NCBI RefSeq assembly: GCF_018881815.1 | Contig: NZ_JACVPP010000001.1 | Coordinates: 927,352 to 991,351 of the forward strand | Direction of reading: 5' to 3' | Origin: Polynucleobacter sp. MWH-HuK1 | Lineage (GTDB): Bacteria; Pseudomonadota; Gammaproteobacteria; Burkholderiales; Burkholderiaceae | DNA length: 64,000 nucleotides | In this document: positions 35,978 through 44,428 of the stretch, in pieces | How positions within the stretch are numbered: position 1 is the stretch's first letter | Layout of the letters: each line of letters begins with the position of its first letter | Notes under the pieces: generated by a model | The model's input: the letters and a program-made list of their open reading frames with translations, nothing else | The model's database searches: none | What the model was told of the DNA's origin: nothing | Translations under genes and position numbers: made by a program

Positions 35978-36184
35978 ATGACAGAACAGCAAATCACTAA
36001 ACCATGGTTTAAGCAATTGTGGCCATGGTTATTAATCAGCGGCCCTGCGGTGGCAATGATTGGCTGCATTATCACTATTTATCTGGCAATCAACTATCAA
36101 GCTGATAAGCCATTGCGTGATGGTGTTGTTAAGCGCGGTTTAAAGGTCGAGCAGCAGATAAAAGATGTGCAGGTTCAAAAATGA
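35978..36184 (+). CDS. ccoH: cbb3 oxidase assembly protein CcoH (FixH-like, short)
   Basis: A 68-residue protein with one membrane helix (about 16-40) and a short periplasmic tail (NYQADKPLRDGVVKRGLKVEQQ). NYQAD-x-PL-x-DGVV-x-RGL fits the N-terminal part of FixH/CcoH; the longer periplasmic domain seen in many homologues is missing. GGAGAGGA five bases before ATG 35978 decides the start, although the frame is open back into ccoG. Its stop overlaps the next ATG. Confidence 0.78.
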   Translation: MTEQQITKPWFKQLWPWLLISGPAVAMIGCIITIYLAINYQADKPLRDGVVKRGLKVEQQIKDVQVQK

Positions 36185-36441
36185 AGTACCGCTTGCTGAT
36201 CTGGATTTTGTGGCCTTCTTTTTTGGTGGCTGGCATGGCAGAGGGCTTGTTGTTCACCATAGTGCACCCACAGGAATTGCTATTTTTTGGCCATCACCCT
36301 GACATCTCTGATGAGGGTATTTACACCATTGGATTTTTTGCTATTTGGACCTTTTGCGCTGCATCTAGTGCGCTTACGGCTTACATCCTGCCTGGTATTG
36401 AGTCACCAGACACCAAAGAAGTGGATCGCGGCTTAATTTAA
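36181..36441 (+). CDS. two-helix membrane protein at the end of the cco operon
   Basis: An 86-residue protein with two predicted helices (about 5-29 and 47-71), a His-containing loop (FFGHHPDISDEGIY) and a short acidic tail. It overlaps ccoH by four bases (ATGA), so it is translated with the cbb3 assembly genes. I recognise no named family. Its place suggests a role in cbb3 assembly or in copper or heme supply; the HH pair might bind metal. Its stop is interlocked with the stop of the convergent fnr gene (overlap 36438-36441). Confidence 0.72.
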   Translation: MKYRLLIWILWPSFLVAGMAEGLLFTIVHPQELLFFGHHPDISDEGIYTIGFFAIWTFCAASSALTAYILPGIESPDTKEVDRGLI

Positions 36442-37208
36442 ACCTGTTTGATTGGGATTTCTGGGTTTGCACAGCCCTGGCGATCTGGGTTTGGAATGCC
36501 CGCCAGTTCGTATAGACCATTCATATCAATTAGCTTGATGTGACGTTGTTTGATTTGAATCAGACCAGATTCAGCAAAGCGTGAGAGCATACGGCTGACC
36601 GTTTCAATCTGAATGCCAAGATAGCTGCCGATGTCATTACGACTCATGCGTAAATCAAATTCATTATTCAGATAGCCGCGCGCCGCTAAGCGTTGAGAGA
36701 GACTTAATAAAAATGCAGCCAATCTTTCTTCTGCGCGCATTGTGCCAAGAGAAAGTAGATGGCGTTGGTCTTGAGTCAGCTCGCGACTCATGATCTTGTG
36801 AAACTGATTTTGCAATACTGGAATTTGACGTGCTAAATCTTCAAAGGCTTCGTAGCGAATAATGCAGACTTCGCTTTCTTCCAGAGCGATTGCATCTGAT
36901 TGATAGTGGCCTTCCCCAATGCCATCTAAACCTAAGATTTCACCTGGAAGGTGAAATCCAATGACTTGCTGGCGACCATCTTGGAGGCAAAATTCAGTTT
37001 TGAGAGTGCCAAAGCGGACGCTATATACGGAGCTGAGAGGATCGCCGTGGCGATATAAGCTTTCCCCTTTTTGCAGGTGAACACGTTCTTTAACCAGACT
37101 GTCAATTTTTGAGACTTCGCTGCTGTTTAGACCAACCGGCAGGCAAAATTGACCCAGTACGCATACAGAGCATTTGCTAGTTGGGGTATCGGTAGGCTTG
37201 TAATTCAT
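36438..37208 (-). CDS. fnr: Fnr-type oxygen-sensing transcription regulator
   Basis: A 256-residue Crp/Fnr family protein. The N-terminal CSVCVLGQFC (Cys 13, 16, 22) plus Cys 115 (SEVCIIRYE) match the four [4Fe-4S] ligands of E. coli Fnr (20, 23, 29, 122). The recognition helix is in NDIGSYLGIQIETVSRMLSRF, with the E-x2-S-R contact residues for TTGAT. It should be active as a dimer without oxygen. It is convergent with the cco operon and divergent from the SafE-like gene. The perfect FNR site before ccoN is its probable target. Confidence 0.94.
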   Translation of the reverse strand: MNYKPTDTPTSKCSVCVLGQFCLPVGLNSSEVSKIDSLVKERVHLQKGESLYRHGDPLSSVYSVRFGTLKTEFCLQDGRQQVIGFHLPGEILGLDGIGEGHYQSDAIALEESEVCIIRYEAFEDLARQIPVLQNQFHKIMSRELTQDQRHLLSLGTMRAEERLAAFLLSLSQRLAARGYLNNEFDLRMSRNDIGSYLGIQIETVSRMLSRFAESGLIQIKQRHIKLIDMNGLYELAGIPNPDRQGCANPEIPIKQV

Positions 37209-37284
37209 ATTGGAACTAATTATGCAGTCAGTTTATTCTATATGGGTAGTGAATCTCGTTTTTTAACCCTTATTTCGATAGCGG

Positions 37285-38004
37285 ATGCTAACTTCTAGCC
37301 TACTAATTGCCGTATTTTTGGGCGCTCTTGTGAGTGGCTGGCACTGTGCCCTGATGTGCGGGGGTATAGCGGCAGCCATCGAGAGGCCCGTTGCATTAGA
37401 GGCACCATTAAGGGCTAAATCGGAGCTTTTTTACCTGCAGTTAATCATGCATTTTGGGCGTGTGACCACTTATGTTCTTTTGGGTGCTCTTGCCGCTGCT
37501 GTAGGGGTTGTAGTTTGGCAGCAAAGTCTCATTCCTATTCAGCGTCCCCTCTTTGCGTTAACTTCTCTCATATTGATATTGATGGGTATCCGCCTGCTGA
37601 GACTTAGTAAGTCTGATGGATTGCTGGGGGGTAAATGGCTAACCTCCAAAATTGCCGCTTACTGGGCTAAATACTTGGGGCGTATGGCCAGCGGCCCATC
37701 GCGTTGGTTTAGCGGCATGCTTTGGGGATTGGTTCCATGCGGATTGGTCTACAGCGTTTTGCCGCTTGCGTTTTTATCAGGTGATGTGCTCACTGGTGCT
37801 GGGCTGATGCTGGCGTTTGGGATGGGCACTTTGCCCAACCTATTATTAATCTCTAAATTTTCTGCAGCGCTCACCCAGTTTGGGCAATACCGCTGGGTAC
37901 GTTATTTGGCTGCATCCCTTTTGCTAATTGCGGGTAGCTTTGGTTTATATCGATCATGGGTTTTGCCTGAAGCTTTGCTAAAAGGCGGCTTCTGTATATC
38001 TTAA
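37285..38004 (+). CDS. sulfite exporter TauE/SafE family (UreH-type) membrane protein
   Basis: A 239-residue protein with about six helices. SGWHCALMCGGIAAAIE near the N-terminus and a mirrored GMLWGLVPCGLVYSVL later mark the DsbD/UreH-like transmembrane group that often sits in cbb3 loci. The HC-x3-C and PCG elements may handle copper or thiols. It is divergent from fnr and ends in a terminator shared with the SulP gene. Confidence 0.83.
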   Translation: MLTSSLLIAVFLGALVSGWHCALMCGGIAAAIERPVALEAPLRAKSELFYLQLIMHFGRVTTYVLLGALAAAVGVVVWQQSLIPIQRPLFALTSLILILMGIRLLRLSKSDGLLGGKWLTSKIAAYWAKYLGRMASGPSRWFSGMLWGLVPCGLVYSVLPLAFLSGDVLTGAGLMLAFGMGTLPNLLLISKFSAALTQFGQYRWVRYLAASLLLIAGSFGLYRSWVLPEALLKGGFCIS

Positions 38005-38013
38005 GCCGCTTTT
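37981..38013. terminator. bidirectional terminator
   Basis: AAAGGCGGCTT (37981-37991) pairs with AAGCCGCTTTT (38003-38013) through an 11-base loop, with one G-T pair. There is an A-run before and a T-run after, so it can stop both the SafE-like gene and the opposing SulP gene. It overlaps the stop codons of both. Confidence 0.65.
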
Positions 38014-39637
38014 AAGTTGTCGCTGCCTCTATTCCGGAAATCAGGTCAGGGTAGAGAGAGTCTGGCGGTAGTGTAGCAATGAAGTTACTGCGCTCAGCCA
38101 TCTCAAGCGGTTGATGTGCCAAGCCACAAATTAGTAAGCGGATATTTCTAATCTTGCAAAGATGGGCAAGCTCCATGATCGTATCCATGCCCGAAGTATC
38201 AATGTAGATTACATTTTTTAAATCAAGCAAGAGAGTGTGAGACGGTAAGTTTGTTTCAATCTTTTCTAGAAGTTTGACTGCGCCAAAAAAGATGGCGCCA
38301 TGAATACGATATGCATCTATGCGGCCTTGTTGATTGCTTAGTCCTGGGAAGTCACTCGCCAAAGCAGGCTCACAGCGCGATAGGCTAGAGATGCGGTAAA
38401 TAAAGGTGATAAAAGCCAACAGTAAACCCACTTGAACAGCGATGGTGAGATCTAAGACAACCGTGAGAATGAAAACACTAAGAATGGTGATTCGATATGG
38501 CAGGCGGAACTGCTTGAGGTCAATAAACTTTCTCCATTCACCCATGTTCCAGGCGACATACATCAAGATGGCGGCAAGACTAGCTAACGGAATATTTTTA
38601 GCGAGTGGTGCAGCAAACAGGACGATGATCAGCAAGGTTAAGGCATGAACTAGACCAGCAATCGGAGTAGTGGCACCACTTTCCACATTGGTAACGGTGC
38701 GCGCAATCGTGCCGGTAGCCGGCATGCCACCAAAAAATGGAATGGTGAAATTGGCAATACCTTGCGCCATTAATTCTTGATTGGATTCATGACGATCATG
38801 AATCAGGCCGTCAGCAATACGCGCGCAAAGCAAGGATTCAATTGCGCCCAGTAGTGCCAGTGTAAGTGCTGGTGCCACCATATATTGTGCGTTATCCCAG
38901 CTAATCGGTAGCCATTCAAAAGAGGGGAGTCCAGAGGGAATGCCGCCAAAGCGACTGCCGATTGTGTCGACCGGCAAGTTCAATGCGCTGGTAACAATGG
39001 TTGCCACAACCATAGCCACTACTGTGCCAGGAAGATGCGATAGCCATCCCAGGCGATTCTGAAATAACTTCCAAAGGATTACTAAAGCGAGGCTGCCACA
39101 GGCCAAGCCGAGAGCGATAGGATTAAAAGTATCTGCAGCTAAATAAAGCGCATGAATAGATTGAAAAAATTGGGCAGGCATTTTTTCAATTTGGAGCCCG
39201 AAGAAATCTTTGATTTGAGATAGGCCAATCAAGAAGGCAATGCCATTTGTAAAGCCAATAATGACTGCTATCGGAATAAAGCGCACTAGCGTTCCAAGGC
39301 GAAACACACCCATCAGAAATAAAAAAACTCCAGACATGGCAGTTGCTAACAATAAATTCGGCACGCCGTAGCGTTCGACGATGCCGTAGACAATCACAAT
39401 AAAGGCGCCTGCTGGGCCGCCAATTTGAACGCGACTACCACCTAGAAGCGAGATGAGACCACCAGCAATAATAGCGGTGAAAATACCCGCCTCTGGTTTG
39501 AGTCCGCTGGCAATTGCAAAGGCCATAGCCAGTGGCAGCGCAACAATGCCAACCGTCAGACCAGCCAACACATCCTTTGTGAAAAGGGTGCGGTTATATC
39601 CGTTAAATGTGTCTAATAGTCGTGGGCGAAAAAACAT
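38012..39637 (-). CDS. SulP family inorganic anion transporter with STAS domain
   Basis: A 541-residue SLC26/SulP transporter. The N-terminus FNGYNRTLFTKDVLAGLTVGIVALPLAMAFAIASG is the sulfate-transporter signature, followed by about twelve or more helices. The C-terminal STAS domain has LLLDLKNVIYIDTSGMDTIMELA with the DTSG loop. The substrate may be bicarbonate, sulfate or another anion. The frame is open to 39733, inside the DUF2177 gene; ATG 39637 gives the family N-terminus and a 19-base gap. Confidence 0.88.
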   Translation of the reverse strand: MFFRPRLLDTFNGYNRTLFTKDVLAGLTVGIVALPLAMAFAIASGLKPEAGIFTAIIAGGLISLLGGSRVQIGGPAGAFIVIVYGIVERYGVPNLLLATAMSGVFLFLMGVFRLGTLVRFIPIAVIIGFTNGIAFLIGLSQIKDFFGLQIEKMPAQFFQSIHALYLAADTFNPIALGLACGSLALVILWKLFQNRLGWLSHLPGTVVAMVVATIVTSALNLPVDTIGSRFGGIPSGLPSFEWLPISWDNAQYMVAPALTLALLGAIESLLCARIADGLIHDRHESNQELMAQGIANFTIPFFGGMPATGTIARTVTNVESGATTPIAGLVHALTLLIIVLFAAPLAKNIPLASLAAILMYVAWNMGEWRKFIDLKQFRLPYRITILSVFILTVVLDLTIAVQVGLLLAFITFIYRISSLSRCEPALASDFPGLSNQQGRIDAYRIHGAIFFGAVKLLEKIETNLPSHTLLLDLKNVIYIDTSGMDTIMELAHLCKIRNIRLLICGLAHQPLEMAERSNFIATLPPDSLYPDLISGIEAATT

Positions 39638-39656
39638 AAGCTCAATATTAAATACG

Positions 39657-40058
39657 CTATGAGAGGCGGCTACCAACCCAATAGGCAACACCTGAACACA
39701 CGGCTGTAACAATACTGCCCCATGCAATATCAATCAATGCTAATTGTGTCGGGAAGTTTCTGATGACTGCAAGATTGGTGAGGTCATACGTCATGTAGCA
39801 GAACAACCCAAAAAGGGCGCCATATTGCAGTGCATATATCCAGGATTGTTTTGAGAGTGCTGGAATAATGACAAAAATACAGACCCCAAGGGCATAAAGA
39901 AGATAGAAAGCAAGTCCAGCCATCAGCTTGGGTTCGCTAGCCATTAAGTCGCCCATTTGATCTCGATAAAGATTCTTTGCAATACCTAAAAGCCATACCA
40001 AATCAATTGCGATTAGGGTGAATAAAAATGAGACGTAGATAGCAAAATTCTTGAGCAA
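39657..40058 (-). CDS. DUF2177 family membrane protein
   Basis: A 133-residue protein with four predicted helices. DLVWLLGIAKNLYRDQMGDLM and YGALFGLFCYMTYDLTNLAVIRNFP are the DUF2177 blocks. The start is TTG at 40058 with AAGG upstream. It is the first gene of a pair with the SulP transporter and is divergent from the UspA gene. Function unknown. Confidence 0.85.
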   Translation of the reverse strand: MLKNFAIYVSFLFTLIAIDLVWLLGIAKNLYRDQMGDLMASEPKLMAGLAFYLLYALGVCIFVIIPALSKQSWIYALQYGALFGLFCYMTYDLTNLAVIRNFPTQLALIDIAWGSIVTAVCSGVAYWVGSRLS

Positions 40059-40145
40059 TTAAGTTACCTTTATTCTTTTATAGGCTAATAATAAGCATTA
40101 TGATGGAAAGAGTAGGTTAGCAGTCTAATTTAGGGGGAGGTAAAC

Positions 40146-40586
40146 ATGTTTAAGCATTTATTAGTGCCTGTAGATGGTTCGGATATCAGCAAAAAATCCT
40201 TGAAGAAGGTTGCTGCACTTGCTAAGGCAGACGGCGCCGGAGTCACTCTGGTGTATGTTTCTGATCCTTTGCCTCCAATGGTCTACTCAGATAGCACTAT
40301 GGGTTATGGAATTTCACAAAAAGAGCACACCAAGGTTTGCGAGGCTTATGCAAAAGATGTATTTAAGAAGTCAGCCACCGCACTTGGCTCTGGTATCAAT
40401 ATAAAGAGTCTTCATATTGCAAATAGCAACTTATCCGAAGGTATTTTGGATGGCGCAAAAAAGGCGAAGGCAGATGTCATTGTGATGGCCTCCCATAAGC
40501 GTACAGGTATCAAAGGTATCTTGCTGGGTAGCGAGACTCACGAAGTCATTGTGCACTCAAAATTACCGGTATTGGTTTTGGGTTGA
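40146..40586 (+). CDS. universal stress protein (UspA family)
   Basis: A 146-residue single Usp domain. LLVPVDGSDISKKSLKKVA opens it, and the nucleotide loop is VIVMASHKRTGIKGILLGSETHEVI followed by KLPVLVL. The G-x2-G-x9-[ST]-like pattern suggests ATP binding. GGGGGAGG lies directly upstream of the ATG. It stands alone with its own terminator. Confidence 0.9.
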   Translation: MFKHLLVPVDGSDISKKSLKKVAALAKADGAGVTLVYVSDPLPPMVYSDSTMGYGISQKEHTKVCEAYAKDVFKKSATALGSGINIKSLHIANSNLSEGILDGAKKAKADVIVMASHKRTGIKGILLGSETHEVIVHSKLPVLVLG

Positions 40587-40603
40587 TTTACTCAGCGCCC
40601 AGT

Positions 40604-40629
40604 AAAAAGGGTCCTTATGGACCCTTTTT
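40604..40629. terminator. bidirectional rho-independent terminator
   Basis: AAAAAGGGTCC / TTAT / GGACCCTTTTT. The A- and T-runs on both sides make it work for the UspA gene and the opposing M23 peptidase gene. Confidence 0.9.
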
Positions 40630-40671
40630 GTTTGGCTAGATTAAATTTAAATCACTTGCTAGCAATATTGC

Positions 40672-42126
40672 TTAGTTATTTTTAATGGGGCTACCAAGTA
40701 ATAATATTTCTCTAGTCAGTTGTCCGCTTTCGTTATCGCGCATAGACCATAAATCAAGTTGAGTCTTGGGTGCATAAGGGTCAACGTAAATACCGTTTTT
40801 TCTCAGTTCGAAATGAAGATGCGGTCCAGTTGATCTGCCGGTAGATCCAACATAGCCAATCTCTAATCCGCGTCGCACTTCATTGCCTAATTCGAGTTCA
40901 ACGTTGTAGTTACTTAAGTGAGCATAGTAGGTATGGTAGTTACCTGGATGCTCCAAAACAATCAAGTTCCCAAATGCGCCGCTGTAACCAATGTGAGCAA
41001 CTCTGCCATTGGCAACACTAAAGACGGGAGTACCAGTTGGCGCTGAGTAATCAATGCCCATATGGGCACGATAACGTTGCTTAGGGGCAGGTGCAGGAGC
41101 TGCGGGCATAGATTTGCTTGTTGCCGCAGGTGCTTTGCTACGCTTGCCTGAGGACGCTCTGACCATGCCAACACCTCGAGAGATGCGTCGATAGCTTAAG
41201 GGGTTGGTCCAGAAGGAGCGCTCAAGAGATTCGCCTGAGCCAGTAAAAAATCCACCGGGGATGTCATTACGCTCTATCCAAAAGGCATTTGCAAAAACTT
41301 CATTTGTGGCTGGATCAATGATCTCTGCCGCCCAAATTTGAGCCCATTTTTCACGATCACCAAAATCTACAATCAAGCGCACAACACTATTGGTATTTTC
41401 GAGAGAATTATTTTCTTCTGGATAAATTTGTTTAATGAGAGAGTTCAATTCCCAAACCAGTTCGACTGGTAGTTGGTCGCTTACTTTGCGGGGGTCATAC
41501 AGAACATCTCTTAAGGGAATGCGTATCTCTGTTAAGCGCTTGGATTCATCTTTAAGAAAGTCTTGTTGAATTAAGAAGCCGCCAACTGCTGAAGGCGTGA
41601 ATGTCCATACCTCAGTTTTACTGTCCTGAATTGGGCCATTCATGATACTGAGCGAGTCAAAGCGATTGCGACTACCGAAAGCAACCGCATACGGAATACA
41701 GTCCCCACGCATGTGATCAAAAAATGTTTTGGTCTGATTCTTAAAGAATTCAGCGAATTGGCTGTTATTGATGCCAATACTTGCGGGCAAGCTATCTTCA
41801 GTAAAGCTTCGTCGCAAACACCCCTGTGATACGCGATAGTCAAGATTGGCATCGCTATCGAGCATCACTTCATCTGGTGCTTTGCGCTGAAAGAGTGCTG
41901 GATTGAGGCTCATGCTGCTAGTCTTGGAATTTGAGCCCGCAGATTTATCCTTCAATCCAGCTTGTTTAGAGGTTTGAACTGTTATCTTGTTGCGACTCTG
42001 GCCAGTGCCTTGAGTTGCATTGGTCTGTGAATAAGCTAAGCCCGGTGTTGAGCTTATAAAGGCGAGGCCAGTTAAAACAATAATTGCCCTGCACAATAGC
42101 GGGCGAAAAGATGCTTTTGTATTCAC
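40672..42126 (-). CDS. M23 family metallopeptidase (LytM-like, exported)
   Basis: A 484-residue protein with a signal peptide (cleavage near AYSQ, about 33). The C-terminal LytM domain (about 350-450) has the Zn ligands in HMGIDYSAP and TGPHLHFEL. GYVGSTGRSTGPH is typical. It should cut or bind peptidoglycan crosslinks in the periplasm. The N-terminal 300 residues are not recognised. The start is GTG, blocked by an in-frame TGA two codons upstream; GAGGGG lies directly against it, an unusually short ribosome spacing. Confidence 0.85.
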   Translation of the reverse strand: MNTKASFRPLLCRAIIVLTGLAFISSTPGLAYSQTNATQGTGQSRNKITVQTSKQAGLKDKSAGSNSKTSSMSLNPALFQRKAPDEVMLDSDANLDYRVSQGCLRRSFTEDSLPASIGINNSQFAEFFKNQTKTFFDHMRGDCIPYAVAFGSRNRFDSLSIMNGPIQDSKTEVWTFTPSAVGGFLIQQDFLKDESKRLTEIRIPLRDVLYDPRKVSDQLPVELVWELNSLIKQIYPEENNSLENTNSVVRLIVDFGDREKWAQIWAAEIIDPATNEVFANAFWIERNDIPGGFFTGSGESLERSFWTNPLSYRRISRGVGMVRASSGKRSKAPAATSKSMPAAPAPAPKQRYRAHMGIDYSAPTGTPVFSVANGRVAHIGYSGAFGNLIVLEHPGNYHTYYAHLSNYNVELELGNEVRRGLEIGYVGSTGRSTGPHLHFELRKNGIYVDPYAPKTQLDLWSMRDNESGQLTREILLLGSPIKNN

Positions 42127-42191
42127 CCCTCAATTATCTAATAATGTGAAAGCGTAGGCGAATAAATATGTTGTGCTGCAACAAATTAGAT

Positions 42192-43118
42192 TTAATCTTG
42201 ATCTGGCGCGATCTTCAGAACTTCAAAAGCCGCCTTTAGCCTTTGTTCGTACTTCTGCTTCATGAGAGTTGCTTCATCAGGAGGCCAGTCCTTAAACCCT
42301 GCGCCTTTAGCAATACCAGTTTTGCCACTTTTAACTAAATCAGTTACACAGCTTGGCGGTTGGGTGATATTGGATAGGGAGGGGTATATCAATTCTGCGG
42401 CTAAGGTCATACCTTCCCAGCCAGAGATTTCTTTCTGAGTCATTGGTCCAACTGCAGCGTAGCGAAATCCAAAGCTATAGCGTACCGCAGTATCTATATC
42501 GTCAGGAGTGGCTACACCTTCTTCTACAAGCGAGAGCGCTTCACGCATTAATGCATGCTGAATACGATTTGCTAAAAACCCTGGGATATCTTTTTTAACT
42601 AGCACTGGCCTCTTACCGTGGGCGCGATAAAATTGACAGAGCCTTTCTGCCAAAGCTAAATCAGAATATTTTCCTATAACAATTTCTACCAGTGGCACGA
42701 CATGCGCAGGCATAAAGTAATGGGCGTTAAACATGCGATGTGCTGTTGGTAGATTCTTTGCAATATCGCTAATAGGAAAGCCAGAACTATTGCTACCAAT
42801 AGGAATATGAGGTGGCACTTGCTGATCTAGTGAGGTAAAGATGTCCTGTTTTAATTGCAGCCTCTCGGATACTGTCTCAATTACAAAATCCACATCATTC
42901 CAGTCTTGCCAGGTTTCGATGCTACCGCTTTGCAATGAGGGGTTTGCCTTAGGCCAATCGGCGTTGATTGATTCTGTGCATGACCGAATAGAGTCGAGGC
43001 ATGCCATCGCCTTTTCTGGGGTGCGACCTAGAATAACAATGTTGGCGCCACTGGCTAAAAATCCAGCAGCAATACCAACACCCATAGTACCCGTTCCGAT
43101 GACAACCACTTTGCTCAT
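42192..43118 (-). CDS. 3-hydroxyacyl-CoA dehydrogenase family protein (copy A)
   Basis: A 308-residue NAD-dependent dehydrogenase of the HCDH/lambda-crystallin/carnitine dehydrogenase group. VVVIGTGTMGVGIAAGF is the NAD loop, ETVSERLQLKQDIF and NSSGFPISDIA follow, and the catalytic His is in NAHYFMPAHVVP. PGFLANRIQHALMREALSLVEEG is the C-terminal domain. It is short and lacks a CoA-binding extension, so a non-CoA hydroxy acid is likely. The longer frame to 43163 is less likely than ATG 43118. It is a close paralogue of 49465-50406. Confidence 0.85.
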   Translation of the reverse strand: MSKVVVIGTGTMGVGIAAGFLASGANIVILGRTPEKAMACLDSIRSCTESINADWPKANPSLQSGSIETWQDWNDVDFVIETVSERLQLKQDIFTSLDQQVPPHIPIGSNSSGFPISDIAKNLPTAHRMFNAHYFMPAHVVPLVEIVIGKYSDLALAERLCQFYRAHGKRPVLVKKDIPGFLANRIQHALMREALSLVEEGVATPDDIDTAVRYSFGFRYAAVGPMTQKEISGWEGMTLAAELIYPSLSNITQPPSCVTDLVKSGKTGIAKGAGFKDWPPDEATLMKQKYEQRLKAAFEVLKIAPDQD

Positions 43119-43223
43119 TTTCAACCTGCGTATGCTTTTAGGAATGAGTCGATTATTCCTCATTTAGACTCCTGCCGGTAATCTAAATTCTGGATACAAT
43201 CATTTTTTGATTAAGGAGTTTTG

Positions 43224-44357
43224 ATGCCGATTATTGAATCCATCCAAGTTGCTTCTGTGGCAGTACCTTTAGATAAGGTCACTTCATTTTCTACTCGTAC
43301 TGTATCTGAGCGTCATTACTGTTTGGTCAAAGTTCGCGGAAAGGATGGGAATGAAGGCATCGGTTTTTGTTATGTTGGCAGCGCTGGTGGGGATATCGCC
43401 AAGGTTGCTGTAGAGCAATTACTGGCCCCTAAATTAATTGGTCAAAATAGCCGCCGCAGTGAAGGTCTCTGGATGGAGATGTATAACGAATCTATTCTGC
43501 AGGGGCGTGCAGGTGCAGTGATGCGTGGAATTTCTATTTTAGATACAGCTCTTTGGGATTTAAATGCGCGCTCGGTTGGCTTGCCTTTGCATCAATACCT
43601 CGGTTCAGTGGTGGATGATCGCGTGCCTGCTTATGCTAGCGGCGGTTACTACCTTGAAGGCAAGACCTCGGCTAAGCTGGGCAAGGAGATGGAGTCTTAC
43701 GTAAAGCAAGGCTTTAAGGCTGTGAAGATGAAGGTGGGTCGCCTATCTCCATCTGAAGAGGAGGCTCGAGTTAAGGCAGCTCGTAAAGCGGTGGGTGATG
43801 ATGTTTTGCTTACTTTAGATGCGAACAACGCTTGGCGCGATTTACCAACCGCTCTTGAGTACGTACGTCGCTTTGAAGCTTATAACCCTTACTGGATAGA
43901 AGAGCCTTTTTCGCCGGATGCAATCGATTTGCATGCTGCTTTAGCTCGTCAAACGAAGATTAATGTTGCTACCGGAGAAATGGAAGCGGGACGTTGGCGT
44001 TTTAGAGAGCTGATTGATGCTGGTGGCGCCGCCATTTTGCAATCAGATGCCGCTGTATGTGGTGGCATCACCGAGTGGAGAAGAATATCCGCTTATGCAG
44101 ATCTAAGGGGCATCATTGTTTGTCCGCACTGGATGCATGATTTACATGCGCCCTTGGTAGCCGCTACCCCTAATGCGCGTTTCGTTGAGTTCTTCTTGGA
44201 TGACCAAGTACTCAACTTCCGTAGATTAATTAATAAGCAGCTGACCTTTAAGAATGGTGATCTGATATTGCATAAAACCCCGGGACTAGGATTTGAGTTT
44301 GATGAAGCGGCAGTAAAGAGGTGCGCAGGTAAAGCAGCTTGGACCAAAATCTCATGA
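43224..44357 (+). CDS. mandelate racemase/muconate lactonizing enzyme family (enolase superfamily)
   Basis: A 377-residue enolase-superfamily enzyme of the mandelate racemase subgroup. The KxK motif is AVKMKVG, metal ligands are in LDANNAW, WIEEPF and ATGEMEAG, and the His/Asp dyad is in QSDAAVCGG and CPHWMHDLH. Such enzymes abstract an alpha proton from a carboxylate: dehydratases of sugar acids or racemases. AAGGAG five bases upstream decides ATG 43224 over TTG 43221. It is divergent from dehydrogenase copy A and convergent on the transporter operon. Confidence 0.87.
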   Translation: MPIIESIQVASVAVPLDKVTSFSTRTVSERHYCLVKVRGKDGNEGIGFCYVGSAGGDIAKVAVEQLLAPKLIGQNSRRSEGLWMEMYNESILQGRAGAVMRGISILDTALWDLNARSVGLPLHQYLGSVVDDRVPAYASGGYYLEGKTSAKLGKEMESYVKQGFKAVKMKVGRLSPSEEEARVKAARKAVGDDVLLTLDANNAWRDLPTALEYVRRFEAYNPYWIEEPFSPDAIDLHAALARQTKINVATGEMEAGRWRFRELIDAGGAAILQSDAAVCGGITEWRRISAYADLRGIIVCPHWMHDLHAPLVAATPNARFVEFFLDDQVLNFRRLINKQLTFKNGDLILHKTPGLGFEFDEAAVKRCAGKAAWTKIS

Positions 44358-44384
44358 GCTAGAGTTGCGCGCCCTCTTCTAACA

Positions 44385-44410
44385 ATAAAGCCCGCAATAG
44401 CGGGCTTTAT
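44385..44410. terminator. bidirectional rho-independent terminator
   Basis: ATAAAGCCCGC / AATA / GCGGGCTTTAT followed by TTT. The symmetric A- and T-runs serve both the enolase-superfamily gene and the opposing TRAP permease gene. Confidence 0.9.
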
Positions 44411-44428
44411 TTTCTGAGAAACATCTTC

